A DNA stretch of 64,000 bases from CAYLLN01 sp033762315 (GTDB lineage Bacteria > Planctomycetota > Planctomycetia > Pirellulales > Pirellulaceae), in the NCBI GenBank assembly GCA_033762315.1, contig JANRLS010000013.1, positions 14,873-78,872 of the forward strand, in the 5' to 3' direction. The position numbers were made by a program, and so were the translations under genes. Positions 14,361-21,950 of this stretch are shown piece after piece (the first letter of the stretch is position 1; every line of letters starts with the position of its first letter). Under the pieces are notes generated by a model. It was given only the letters and a program-made list of their open reading frames with translations. It was not told the origin of the DNA and made no database searches.

Positions 14361-16106
14361 ATGTCCACCACCCAACCCGCCAAGCCCAGCCCCGTCGAGG
14401 GGGTCAAGGATCAAAGCCGCTTCCTCCGGGGAGACCTTTTGCCCGAGCTGTACGACGGTAACGACCACTTCGGCAAAAACAGCGAAGTGCTGCTGAAGTT
14501 TCACGGCACTTATCAGCAAGACAACCGTGACGAGCGCGGGGCGGCGGCGGTGGGCGAGGATGGCAAAAAGTCGAAGTCGTTCATCTTCATGGTGCGGACG
14601 AAAATCCCCGGCGGCAAACTGACGAGCCGGCAACTGCTCGACGAGCTGGACCTGGCGGACGAAGTGGGCAACACCACGCTGAGGATCACGTCGCGGCAAG
14701 GGCTGCAACTGCACGGCGTGCTGAAGAGCAACCTGAAGCAATCCATCGCCCGGATCAACGAAATTCAGCTCAGCACCCTCGGCGCGTGCGGCGATGTGAA
14801 CCGCAACGTCATGTGCTGCCCCGCCCCGTTTGCGAGCAACATCTATCGCCAGACGCAGGCCCTGGCCGACTTGATTGCCGAGCATTTTGCCCCCAAGACG
14901 AAGGCTTATCACGATGTCTGGCTGACCGACCCCACCAGCGGCGATAAGCAACTCGTCGGCGGCGCTCCAGAAGGAGACGGCTTCGACGTCGAACCGATCT
15001 ACGGCAAGTTCTATATGCCGCGAAAGTTCAAAATGGCGATCGGCTACACGTTCGACAACTGCGTCGATCTGTATGCCAACGACCTAGGCCTGTTGGCGAT
15101 TACGCAGGGGGACGAGATTGTCGGCTACAACGTGCTGGTCGGCGGCGGCATGGGAGTGACGCCGTCGGCGAAGAAGACCTTTCCCGCCGTTGCCAAGCGG
15201 CTGTGCTATGTGACGCCCGACGAAACGCTGAAGGCGGTCGAGGCGGTCTTCAAGGTGCAGCGCGACTTTGGCAACCGCGAAGATCGCAAGCTGGCCCGGC
15301 TTAAGTATGTCGTCGCCAATTGGGGCGTCGAAAAGTTCAAGGCCAAGGTCGAGGAATATTTTGGCGGGCCGCTCGCCGATCCGCATCCGGACGACGTGCA
15401 CGGCTTCAACGACCACATGGGGTGGGACGAGCAAGGGGACGGCCGCTGGTTCTATGGCCTGAATGTCGAGAACGGCCGGATCAAAGACACCGCCGAAATG
15501 CGGCTAAAAACGGCCATTCGCGAGGTTTGCACGCAGCTCAATCCGTCGATCCGTCTGACCGCGCACCAGAGCATTTTGTTCGGCGACATCCGGGCCGAAG
15601 ACAAGAGCAAGCTGGAAGCGATCTTTCGTTCGCATGGTGTGAAGTTGAGCGAGGAGATTTCGACCGTTCGCCGCTACAGCATGGCGTGCGTTGCCTGGCC
15701 CACCTGCGGCCTCTCGATCACCGAAAGCGAGCGGGCACTGCCCGGCATCATCGACCAGCTCGAAGCGGAATTGGCGAAGCTCGGCCTCGCCAGCGACCGG
15801 TTCACGGTGCGCATGACCGGCTGCCCCAACGGCTGCGCGCGGCCCTACAACTGCGATGTCGGCCTCGTCGGCAAAGCCCGCGGCAAGTACACGGTCTTCC
15901 TCGGCGGCCGCCTGCTCGGCGACCGACTCAACTGGATCTACAAAGATATGATCCCCGAAGAGGAAGTGGCCGCCACGATCGCGCCCGTCTTTGCCTACTA
16001 CAAACACGCCCGCGAAAGCGGCGAAACCCTCGGCGACTTCTGCCAGCGCAAGGGGCCGGAGGACATTGCCGCGTGGGCGGAATCGGCCGTGGGGCAGGTT
16101 TCCTAA
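14361..16106 (+). CDS. Assimilatory sulfite (or nitrite/sulfite) reductase, siroheme Fe4S4 protein
   Basis: 581 residues matching the hemoprotein family that reduces sulfite to sulfide (or nitrite to ammonia) with six electrons. Two duplicated ferredoxin-like/siroheme domains are visible; the Fe4S4-siroheme cysteines are in ACVAWPTCGL and MTGCPNGCARPYNCDVG (about residues 443-500), the usual C-x5-C and C-x3-C pair. Siroheme-contacting stretches LRITSRQGLQLHGV and LTAHQSILFGDI are present. The cysD/cysNC genes elsewhere in the window favour sulfite as substrate, but nitrite cannot be excluded. The ATG at 14361 is used rather than a TTG 15 bases upstream. A 31-bp palindrome lies upstream. The 3' end of the gene is formed by a GGCAGGCG-type repeat (16089-16112). 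Confidence 0.9.
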   Translation: MSTTQPAKPSPVEGVKDQSRFLRGDLLPELYDGNDHFGKNSEVLLKFHGTYQQDNRDERGAAAVGEDGKKSKSFIFMVRTKIPGGKLTSRQLLDELDLADEVGNTTLRITSRQGLQLHGVLKSNLKQSIARINEIQLSTLGACGDVNRNVMCCPAPFASNIYRQTQALADLIAEHFAPKTKAYHDVWLTDPTSGDKQLVGGAPEGDGFDVEPIYGKFYMPRKFKMAIGYTFDNCVDLYANDLGLLAITQGDEIVGYNVLVGGGMGVTPSAKKTFPAVAKRLCYVTPDETLKAVEAVFKVQRDFGNREDRKLARLKYVVANWGVEKFKAKVEEYFGGPLADPHPDDVHGFNDHMGWDEQGDGRWFYGLNVENGRIKDTAEMRLKTAIREVCTQLNPSIRLTAHQSILFGDIRAEDKSKLEAIFRSHGVKLSEEISTVRRYSMACVAWPTCGLSITESERALPGIIDQLEAELAKLGLASDRFTVRMTGCPNGCARPYNCDVGLVGKARGKYTVFLGGRLLGDRLNWIYKDMIPEEEVAATIAPVFAYYKHARESGETLGDFCQRKGPEDIAAWAESAVGQVS

Positions 16107-16112
16107 CCTGCC
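16089..16112. repeat. Variant GGCAGG hairpin repeat over the sulfite reductase stop codon
   Basis: GTGGGGCAGGTTTCCTAACC followed by TGCC: arms GGCAGGTT and AACCTGCC around TCCT. The last codons (VGQVS) and the stop at 16106 lie inside the element. Confidence 0.65.
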
Positions 16113-16216
16113 TTGTCTTTGCCGTTGATGTCGCGCTGCCTCGCATCTATCTTTGCAGTAGGTGAACGACAACCGTAGCGATGCAGCAATGCAGCACCGT
16201 GCAAAGAACGCAGGCA

Positions 16217-16708
16217 ATGAACGACAATCCCCCCATCGACGTCGATGATCTGAATCGCCCCAATGACTACACGGGAGTCTTTGAAGCGTTTTGGCCCAAT
16301 GGCCAGCTCAAGTATCGCAGGCATTTTGTGAACGGCGTCGAGGTAGGGCAGCACATTCGCTTCTGGGAAGACGGAATGCTCGCCCACATCAGTTGGCGCG
16401 ACCCCGCGGGACACATGCGCGGAACGATGCTCACTTTTTACCCCGGTGGCGACAAAGATACCGAAGAAATATGGAGCGACGACGAGCGCCGACCAGGCAC
16501 ATTTGAGAAATGCTGCTACAACGCGAATGGCGACATATTTCTCAAGACGTCATATCTTGAATTTGAGCAAATCGACTTATGGGAGAGACCCAAGAGTGAC
16601 GCAGAGCAACAGCAATGGGAGAGTTTAGGCATCGACAAGATGATTGCCGACTCGATCAAGAAGTTGACCGAACTCACAGAACGCAACGACGACGAGGACG
16701 ACTTTTAG
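16217..16708 (+). CDS. MORN-like repeat protein of unknown function
   Basis: 163 residues from the ATG at 16217 (MNDNPPIDVDDL). The central part contains MORN/YwqK-like units (FEAFWPNGQLKYRRHFVNGV, VGQHIRFWEDGMLAHISWRD, GTMLTFYPGGDKD), short beta-hairpins with the G-x-x-x-x-W/F-x-x-G-x-L pattern. The C terminus is acidic (ERNDDEDDF). Proteins of this kind are annotated as MORN variant or toxin-antitoxin YwqK-like, but the function is unknown. It has no signal peptide. It lies between the sulfite reductase gene and a ParE-type toxin-antitoxin pair on the opposite strand, with which it converges almost stop to stop (16705-16708 overlap). Confidence 0.75.
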   Translation: MNDNPPIDVDDLNRPNDYTGVFEAFWPNGQLKYRRHFVNGVEVGQHIRFWEDGMLAHISWRDPAGHMRGTMLTFYPGGDKDTEEIWSDDERRPGTFEKCCYNANGDIFLKTSYLEFEQIDLWERPKSDAEQQQWESLGIDKMIADSIKKLTELTERNDDEDDF

Positions 16709-17016
16709 CCGGATTTTGGGGATGGCTGGATATGCCGCGGCAAATCGCGACTTCCGTGGATAACGGCTACGATGTAGCATCCTTCGCCGCGAATCTCGTA
16801 GATGATGCGATAGGGACGCATCAACACTTCGCGAAAGTGATCCAGGCCGAACTCCGGCACGACCCAGCCGGCGCGCGGACCCAGATCTAGCTTGTGAGCC
16901 GCTTCATAGATTCGCTCGCCAACTTGCAAGGCATAGCGAGGCGAGTCGCGAGCAATGAAGTCCATGATCTCGGTCAGGTCTTCGATTGCCGGGTCAGTCC
17001 ATACGACGTGGCCCAT
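16705..17016 (-). CDS. ParE/RelE-superfamily toxin
   Basis: 103 residues with the ParE/RelE fold: VVWTDPAIEDLTEIMDFIAR (N-terminal strand and helix), PRYALQVGERIYEAAHKL, and the strands REVLMRPYRIIYEIRGE and YIVAVIHGSRDLP that carry the typical arginines. ParE relatives poison DNA gyrase, RelE relatives cleave ribosome-bound mRNA; the sequence fits the ParE branch better. The gene starts inside the 3' end of the antitoxin gene (43-base overlap), the usual order and coupling for such modules. The start ATG at 17016 could be internal to a later in-frame start, but none is near. Confidence 0.88.
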   Translation of the reverse strand: MGHVVWTDPAIEDLTEIMDFIARDSPRYALQVGERIYEAAHKLDLGPRAGWVVPEFGLDHFREVLMRPYRIIYEIRGEGCYIVAVIHGSRDLPRHIQPSPKSG

Positions 17017-17189
17017 TGGTCCAGCCTGCTTTGAACTTCGCTTTCAGGTTGCACGCGCCCCTCGTCGATGGCTCGACTGCCGCGGAGGACCTTTTCCCGC
17101 ACATATAGCTGGTGCTGAATGTCCTCGACGGTGCAGTCGTCGGGCAGGGACTCTATAAGACGAATGACGGCATCTTTGACGGGACTCAT
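16974..17189 (-). CDS. Antitoxin of the ParE-type pair
   Basis: 71 residues. The N terminus MSPVKDAVIRLIESLPDDCT followed by VEDIQHQLYVREKVLRG matches a widespread small antitoxin type found in cyanobacteria and planctomycetes next to ParE/RelE toxins: a helical part with DAV..LI..LPDD.T.EDI and a C-terminal toxin-binding tail. A strong GAGGAG Shine-Dalgarno lies about ten bases before the ATG. It is first in the two-gene unit, so the antitoxin would be made in excess and probably autoregulates the operon. Confidence 0.85.
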   Translation of the reverse strand: MSPVKDAVIRLIESLPDDCTVEDIQHQLYVREKVLRGSRAIDEGRVQPESEVQSRLDQWATSYGLTRQSKT

Positions 17190-17248
17190 CGAACTGGCTC
17201 CTCACGGGGTCGCCTATCAGACTACCACGCCGAGTGGCGCCGTTCCAA

Positions 17249-17272
17249 GGCAGGCGAGACGCCTGCCCCACG
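17249..17272. repeat. GGCAGGCG hairpin repeat abutting the galE stop
   Basis: GGCAGGCGAGACGCCTGCC (perfect 8-bp arms around AGA) followed by CCACG, ending one base before the galE stop codon at 17273. It may serve as the 3' hairpin of the leftward galE transcript. Confidence 0.75.
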
Positions 17273-18256
17273 TTAGCTCGCATATCCCCGCGGATGGCTT
17301 TGGTGCCAGCGCCAGGCGGTTTCGACGATGGACTCGATGGTGGGATAGCGGGGGGTCCAGCCGAGCGTTTGGCGGGCGAGCGTGGCGTCGGCGATCAGTT
17401 GCGGCGGGTCGCCGGGGCGGCGCGGGCCAAGCACGGCGGGAATGGGGTGGCCGGTGATTCGGCGACACGCGTCGATCACTTCGCGCACGCTATAGCCGCG
17501 GCCGGTACCGAGGTTGAGCGCGAGCCCCTTGCCGGGCTGAATCTTGTCGAGCGCGGCGAGGTGCGCGGTGGCGAGGTCGAGAATGTGGACATAGTCGCGA
17601 ATGCAGGTGCCGTCGGGCGTGGGATAGTCGTCGCCAAAGATGGTGATCTTTTCGCGCTGGCCGAGAGCGACTTGCAGCACGATCGGGATCAGGTGCGATT
17701 CGGGCGTGTGGTCTTCGCCCAGGTTGCCTTCCGGCGCGGCCCCGGCGGCGTTGAAGTAGCGGAGGGCGGCATAGGCGAGGCCATAGGCGGCGGCGTAGTC
17801 GGCCAGCATTTTCTCGACGACGAACTTCGAGAAGCCGTAGGGATTGATGGGGAGTTGCGGGGTCGTTTCGGCGATGGGGATTTTGTCGGGATTGCCGTAG
17901 GTGGCGGTGGTGCTGGAGAAGACGAACTTGCGCACCCCCGCCTGCCGCACCGCCTCCAGCAGGTGGAACGAGCCAAGCACGTTGTTGCCGTAGTACAGGT
18001 GCGGCTGCTCGACCGATTCGCCGACCAGCGCGAAGGCGGCGAAGTGCATGACGGCGTCGATTTTGCGTTCGCGCAGAATGCCGGTCAGGCGGGCTTGATC
18101 GGCCAGGTCCCCCTCGATCAGCTTGCCAGGGGGCACGGCCCGGGCGTGGCCGCGGGAGAGATTGTCGTAAACCCAGGTTTCGTGGCCGGCTTGCAGGAGC
18201 TCGCGGACGCAGTGCGAGCCGACATAGCCGGCTCCGCCGGTAACGAGGATGCGCAT
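17273..18256 (-). CDS. galE: UDP-glucose 4-epimerase
   Basis: 327 residues, close to the usual 330-340. It interconverts UDP-glucose and UDP-galactose with tightly bound NAD, supplying sugars for envelope polysaccharides. The N-terminal Rossmann motif is ILVTGGAGYVGSH, the catalytic Ser/Thr is in FVFSSTTATYG, and the Tyr-x3-Lys pair is in INPYGFSKFVVEKM. Further signatures are LRYFNAAGA and RDYVHILDLATAH. The start at 18256 is preceded by AAGGAAAT, a good Shine-Dalgarno; the ORF runs 73 codons further upstream but that part is repeat-derived. Transcribed leftward, divergent from xerD. Confidence 0.96.
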   Translation of the reverse strand: MRILVTGGAGYVGSHCVRELLQAGHETWVYDNLSRGHARAVPPGKLIEGDLADQARLTGILRERKIDAVMHFAAFALVGESVEQPHLYYGNNVLGSFHLLEAVRQAGVRKFVFSSTTATYGNPDKIPIAETTPQLPINPYGFSKFVVEKMLADYAAAYGLAYAALRYFNAAGAAPEGNLGEDHTPESHLIPIVLQVALGQREKITIFGDDYPTPDGTCIRDYVHILDLATAHLAALDKIQPGKGLALNLGTGRGYSVREVIDACRRITGHPIPAVLGPRRPGDPPQLIADATLARQTLGWTPRYPTIESIVETAWRWHQSHPRGYAS

Positions 18257-18435
18257 GGAGATTTCCTTGGGTGGCGAACGGATCGATCCGTCCCCCGTTG
18301 ACTCTGAATCTACCGATTGGGCCGATTCTCGCCAGGGTGGGGAGCGGCGAAGTTGGCTTGGCAAGGTCGAAGGGGAGCAGCCGATGAGAAGGATGGCCGT
18401 TCGCCTCGGCAATCGGATCCGATTCGCTCGCGGGC

Positions 18436-18470
18436 GGCACGCCCACGCGAGCGTGGGACGTGGCACCCCC
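18436..18470. repeat. Dispersed repeat GGCACGCCCA..AGCGTG..ACGTGGC, copy 2
   Basis: Second copy of the element at 12422, GGCACGCCCACGCGAGCGTG followed by GGACGTGGCACCCCC. It lies in the divergent promoter region of galE and xerD and contributes the false TLAWAC extension of galE. Confidence 0.65.
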
Positions 18471-18486
18471 GGCACCTCACGATCTC

Positions 18487-19428
18487 ATGCAGCGCCTCAA
18501 ACCCAAGCTGATTGTGCCTGTCGCTCAGGCGGCGGGGGGGCAAGGTTCTCGGTGGGCGGCGGCGTGCCTCGAATATCTGCGGACCGAATGCCACCTGGCG
18601 ACCAACACGCTGGCCGCCTACACGCGCGACCTCAACCGTTTTTGCGAATGGCTCGGCGGCCGCAATGCGGCGAAGCTGAAGGTGCAAGAGTTGTCCGACT
18701 ATGTCGGCTGGCTCAAAACCAAGGGGCTGGCACCGCCGAGCGTCTCGCGGCATATCGTGGCCCTCAAGCTGTTCTATCGCTACTTGCAGCTCGAAGGGAT
18801 CGTGGCCGACAACCCGGCCGAATTGCTGGGGACGCAAAAGGCTTGGCAACGCGTGCCGGAGGTGATGTCGCCGCTCGTCGTGCAACAGTTGCTTGTCGCG
18901 CCGCAACCTTACGATGCCTACTGGCGGCGCGACCGGGCGCTCTTGGAACTGCTCTATGCCACCGGCTGCCGGGCTTCGGAAGTGTCGCACCTGCAGCTCC
19001 GCGACCTGCACCTGGACGAACGCTATTGCCTGGCGCACGGCAAAGGGAACAAAGACCGGCTGACCCCGCTCGGCGACGCGGCAATCGCGGCAATCAAAGA
19101 CTATCTGGCCGAAGAGCGGCCGGAGCAAGCGAGCGCGGCCCGCGCGCCGCCACCGTGGCTACTCCTTTCGCGCAGCGGCAAGCGACTGCGGCGCGAGGCG
19201 ATTTGGTCACTCGTCAAGCGCTATGTTCGCCGGTCCGGCGTCAACGGAGACGTCAGCCCCCACACGCTGCGCCACAGCTTCGCCACGCATGTGCTGGCCG
19301 GCGGGGCCGATTTGCGGCAAGTGCAGGAGCTGCTCGGCCATTCCAGCATCGCCACCACGCAAATCTACACGCACGTCGATCAAACCCGGCTGAAGAAGGT
19401 CCACCAGCAGTTTCATCCGCGGGCTTAG
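18487..19428 (+). CDS. xerD: Site-specific tyrosine recombinase XerD
   Basis: 313 residues. Xer recombinases resolve chromosome dimers at dif together with FtsK. The N-terminal SAM-like DNA-binding domain (YLRTECHLATNTLAAYTRDL, about residues 28-47) is followed by the catalytic domain with all signature residues: Arg in GCRASEVSHL, Lys in GKGNKDRLTP, His-x2-Arg in HTLRHSFATHVLAGG, His in LLGHSSIATTQ and nucleophile Tyr in IYTHV. The ending HPRA is typical of XerD. Start uncertain between ATG 18487 and GTG 18460; no clear Shine-Dalgarno. Not accompanied by mobile-element genes, so a housekeeping role is favoured over an integrase. The XerD rather than XerC assignment is by overall similarity. 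Confidence 0.9.
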   Translation: MQRLKPKLIVPVAQAAGGQGSRWAAACLEYLRTECHLATNTLAAYTRDLNRFCEWLGGRNAAKLKVQELSDYVGWLKTKGLAPPSVSRHIVALKLFYRYLQLEGIVADNPAELLGTQKAWQRVPEVMSPLVVQQLLVAPQPYDAYWRRDRALLELLYATGCRASEVSHLQLRDLHLDERYCLAHGKGNKDRLTPLGDAAIAAIKDYLAEERPEQASAARAPPPWLLLSRSGKRLRREAIWSLVKRYVRRSGVNGDVSPHTLRHSFATHVLAGGADLRQVQELLGHSSIATTQIYTHVDQTRLKKVHQQFHPRA

Positions 19429-19547
19429 GGGGCGTCGATGGTGCCCAATTGACAGCCCGCCCGAATGCCCCTAGGATGACCCGTTTGCCTGCCGCGAAAT
19501 GCCGCCGGCATTGGGCGCAAGTGTTGATAGCGTAGCGAGTTAGAGCC

Positions 19548-19730
19548 ATGGCCGTTCCCAAGCGACGACAATCGAATTCGCGGACCCGCAAGCGCCGGGC
19601 TCACGACTTCAAGACTCCCAAGCAGCTTTCGTTCTGCCCCAAATGCAGTACGGCCGTTCCGCAGCACGTGGTGTGCCCAAAGTGCGGCTACTACATGGGG
19701 CGCGTGATGGTCGAGCCGGTCGAGGAATAG
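19548..19730 (+). CDS. rpmF: 50S ribosomal protein L32
   Basis: 60 residues, the family length. MAVPKRRQSNSRTRKRRAHD is the typical basic start and the zinc-binding cysteines are present as CPKC and CPKCG. It lies 55 bases before fabD, in the rpmF-fab gene order that links ribosome and fatty-acid synthesis in many bacteria; plsX and fabH, which often lie between, are absent here. Confidence 0.97.
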   Translation: MAVPKRRQSNSRTRKRRAHDFKTPKQLSFCPKCSTAVPQHVVCPKCGYYMGRVMVEPVEE

Positions 19731-19785
19731 GCGCGGGTCGGTTCGCCGCGCTCGTTTCGCTTCCGAACCCCGATCCCCAACTCCC

Positions 19786-20694
19786 GTGAAGCTCGCGTTC
19801 CTCTTTCCCGGTCAAGGTGCCCAAGCGGTCGGCATGGGTCGGCAGCTTGTCGAAAGCACGCCGGCGGCTCGCCAACTGTTCGAGCGGGCGGCAAGTCTGT
19901 TGGGCTACGACCTGCTGCAGGTCTGCCTCGAAGGCCCGGCCGAGAAGCTCGATAGCACTGCGTTCAGCCAACCCGCACTGTTCGTCACCAGCCTCGCCGC
20001 GCTCGAGTGGCTGGCGATCAACAAGCCCGAGATTCATGCCGGTTGCCAAGGGGTGGCCGGCCTGAGCCTGGGGGAATACACGGCCCTCGTGTTCGCCGGG
20101 GTCATGTCGTTCGAGGACGGACTGCAAGTCGTGCAAGAGCGTGGCCGGGCGATGCAAGCCGCCGCTGACGCGGTGGCCAGCGGCATGGTGAGCATCTTGG
20201 GTTTGGAAGCGGCGAAGATCGAGGTCGTTTGCACGGAGGCTCGCCAGCCGGGCGAGGTGCTGCAAATCGCGAACTACCTGTGCCCCGGAAATATCGTGGT
20301 TTCGGGGCACAAGACGGCTTGCGAGCGAGTCGCCGAGTTGGCCATCAAGGCTGGTGCGATGAAGACGATTCCGCTGGCGGTGGCGGGGGCCTTTCATACT
20401 CCCCTGATGCAGCCTGCGGTCGAGCGGCTGACCAAGGCGCTGGCGGGCGTGAAGCTGTCTCCGCCGCGCATTCCGGTCATCTCGAATGTCGATGCCACCG
20501 CGCACACCGATCCCGAAGAGATTCGCCGGCTGCTCACCGAGCAGGTCGTCGCGCCGGTCCGATGGGAAGATTCGCTCCGCAAACTGCTGGCCGAGGGGTA
20601 TGCTCCATTTTGGGAAGTCGGCCCCGGCCGCGTGCTCCGCGGACTGCTCAAGCGGATCGACCGCAAAGCCGAGGCGGAGGGAGTGGAGTGTTAG
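19786..20694 (+). CDS. fabD: Malonyl-CoA:ACP transacylase
   Basis: 302 residues. FabD moves malonyl groups from CoA to acyl carrier protein for fatty-acid elongation. It starts at GTG 19786 with LAFLFPGQGAQAVGMGRQL. The active serine is in GLSLGEYTALVFAG; the residue before it is Leu where E. coli FabD has His (GHSLGEY), a variant also seen in other FabD proteins. The second catalytic histidine is in AGAFHTPLMQPA and the oxyanion Gln in PGQGAQ. The family length is about 310. It is followed by a 111-base gap with an inverted repeat, then fabG. Confidence 0.95.
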   Translation: MKLAFLFPGQGAQAVGMGRQLVESTPAARQLFERAASLLGYDLLQVCLEGPAEKLDSTAFSQPALFVTSLAALEWLAINKPEIHAGCQGVAGLSLGEYTALVFAGVMSFEDGLQVVQERGRAMQAAADAVASGMVSILGLEAAKIEVVCTEARQPGEVLQIANYLCPGNIVVSGHKTACERVAELAIKAGAMKTIPLAVAGAFHTPLMQPAVERLTKALAGVKLSPPRIPVISNVDATAHTDPEEIRRLLTEQVVAPVRWEDSLRKLLAEGYAPFWEVGPGRVLRGLLKRIDRKAEAEGVEC

Positions 20695-20712
20695 TTCTTA
20701 CTAACCCGCAGC

Positions 20713-20760
20713 GTCAGCCAGGGGAGTGCCGGCAATCGCTGGGCCATTCCCCTGGCTAAC
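20713..20760 (+). terminator. Inverted repeat between fabD and fabG
   Basis: GTCAGCCAGGGGAGTG (20713-20728) and CATTCCCCTGGCTAAC (20745-20760) pair at 14 of 16 positions around a 16-base loop. There is no T-run after the stem, so this may be a dispersed hairpin element or an mRNA processing/stability site rather than a true intrinsic terminator. Confidence 0.45.
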
Positions 20761-20805
20761 GCGGCGGGTTGGTGTCATTCGTCCTTAGGATCAGGAGCAA
20801 CAACG

Positions 20806-21582
20806 ATGGCCGAAGCCACGAACCCCTATGCTTCGTTGAAGGTCGATCTCGCGGGTCAGACGGCGCTTGTCACCGGCTCGTCGCAAGGCCTTGGCAAGGC
20901 GATGGCCCTGGCTTTGGCCGCGAACGGAGCCAAGGTTGCCTGCGTCGCCCGCTCGGCCGAAAAGCTCGCCGCCACGGTGGCCGAAATCACCGCCGCCGGC
21001 GGTCAGGCCGAGGCCTTTCCGTGTGACGTGAAGGAGAGCGCGGCGGTCGATGCTTTGATCGATGGCCTCGTCGAGAAATGGGGAAAGCTCGACATCCTCG
21101 TGAACAACGCCGGCGTGACGCGTGATACGCTGCTTCCCCGGATGACCGACGACGATTGGGACACGGTCATCAACACGAACTTGCGCGGGTCGTTCCTCTT
21201 CGCCCGCGCCGCCGCCCGCCACATGATGCGGGCCCGCTATGGCCGCATCATCAACATCAGTTCCGTCAGTGGCCTCATCGGCAACGCCGGGCAGACGAAC
21301 TACTCGGCCAGCAAGGCGGGCCTGATCGGCTTCACTCGCAGCCTGAGCCGCGAACTGGCCGGCCGCAAAGTGACGATCAACGCGGTTTGCCCCGGCTTCA
21401 TCGAAAGCGAGATGACGAAAGTGCTGGGGGACATGATCATCGACGAGGCGAAAAAGCGCATTCCCGCGAAGCGGCTCGGCACGCCCGAGGATGTCGCCGC
21501 CTGTGTCGTTTTTCTCGCCAGCCCCGCCGCCAGCTACGTCACCGGCCAGGTGCTAACCGTGGATGGCGGCATGACGGGGTGA
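20806..21582 (+). CDS. fabG: 3-oxoacyl-ACP reductase
   Basis: 258 residues of the classical short-chain dehydrogenase fold. It reduces 3-ketoacyl-ACP with NADPH. Seen are the cofactor motif TALVTGSSQGLGKAMA, NNAGVTRDTL (about residue 100-108), the catalytic Ser in NISSVSGLIGNAGQ, the Tyr-x3-Lys in NYSASKAGLIGFTR (Tyr about 166) and the C-terminal VTGQVLTVDGGMTG. It carries about ten extra N-terminal residues compared with E. coli FabG. The preceding AGGAGCAACAACG gives a clear Shine-Dalgarno. The acyl carrier protein gene that usually follows is not found next to it; the following genes are unrelated small ones. Confidence 0.94.
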   Translation: MAEATNPYASLKVDLAGQTALVTGSSQGLGKAMALALAANGAKVACVARSAEKLAATVAEITAAGGQAEAFPCDVKESAAVDALIDGLVEKWGKLDILVNNAGVTRDTLLPRMTDDDWDTVINTNLRGSFLFARAAARHMMRARYGRIINISSVSGLIGNAGQTNYSASKAGLIGFTRSLSRELAGRKVTINAVCPGFIESEMTKVLGDMIIDEAKKRIPAKRLGTPEDVAACVVFLASPAASYVTGQVLTVDGGMTG

Positions 21583-21749
21583 GGCCAGCGCGGGTACAAG
21601 CCGTCCATGAATTGATCGATTGACATGTGGCATTTCCCCGCCCGCACGGTAAGATTGACGGTAGGTAAACAAACGGCGACTTTTGGACGGAATTTCGACG
21701 CGCTAGGTCAGGTTTCGCGGTGTCCGTTTCCCAGACAGGAGCAACGGCC

Positions 21750-21932
21750 ATGGAAGTGCTGATGAGCCAGAATTTTCGCAAAGCGCTGTCGGATACGACT
21801 GCGCGCACCGCCTTGCGCAAGGCCCTGATGCAGTCGCGCTCGTCTCGCAAGGCAAGTCCGCCACTGGTGGAGATCGATGGCAAAAGCTACCGCATTGTTT
21901 TCGGCAAGCCGCGGAACATCAAAAAGCCATAG
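21750..21932 (+). CDS. Small conserved-looking hypothetical protein (60 residues)
   Basis: The ATG at 21750 follows an AGGAG Shine-Dalgarno at eight bases. The product is basic (MEVLMSQNFRKALSDTTART, RKALMQSRSSRKASPP, VEIDGKSYRIVFGKPRNIKK). No family is recognised and there is no signal peptide or membrane segment. The next gene begins 18 bases downstream, so the two probably form a unit. Being well framed by a ribosome site and close spacing, it is likely real despite its size. Confidence 0.55.
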   Translation: MEVLMSQNFRKALSDTTARTALRKALMQSRSSRKASPPLVEIDGKSYRIVFGKPRNIKKP

Positions 21933-21950
21933 GCCAAACCCGCCCACGCC

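Noticed and set aside
17234..18301. 355-codon plus-strand open frame rich in Gly and Val
   Set aside because: Antisense of galE, which is certain.
18487..19428. Possible phage integrase
   Set aside because: The sequence fits XerD, ends in HPRA and has no attachment-site duplication, excisionase or phage genes around.
20695..20805. Possible missing acpP between fabD and fabG
   Set aside because: The 111 bases hold only an inverted repeat; no acyl-carrier signature (DSL) is present on either strand.
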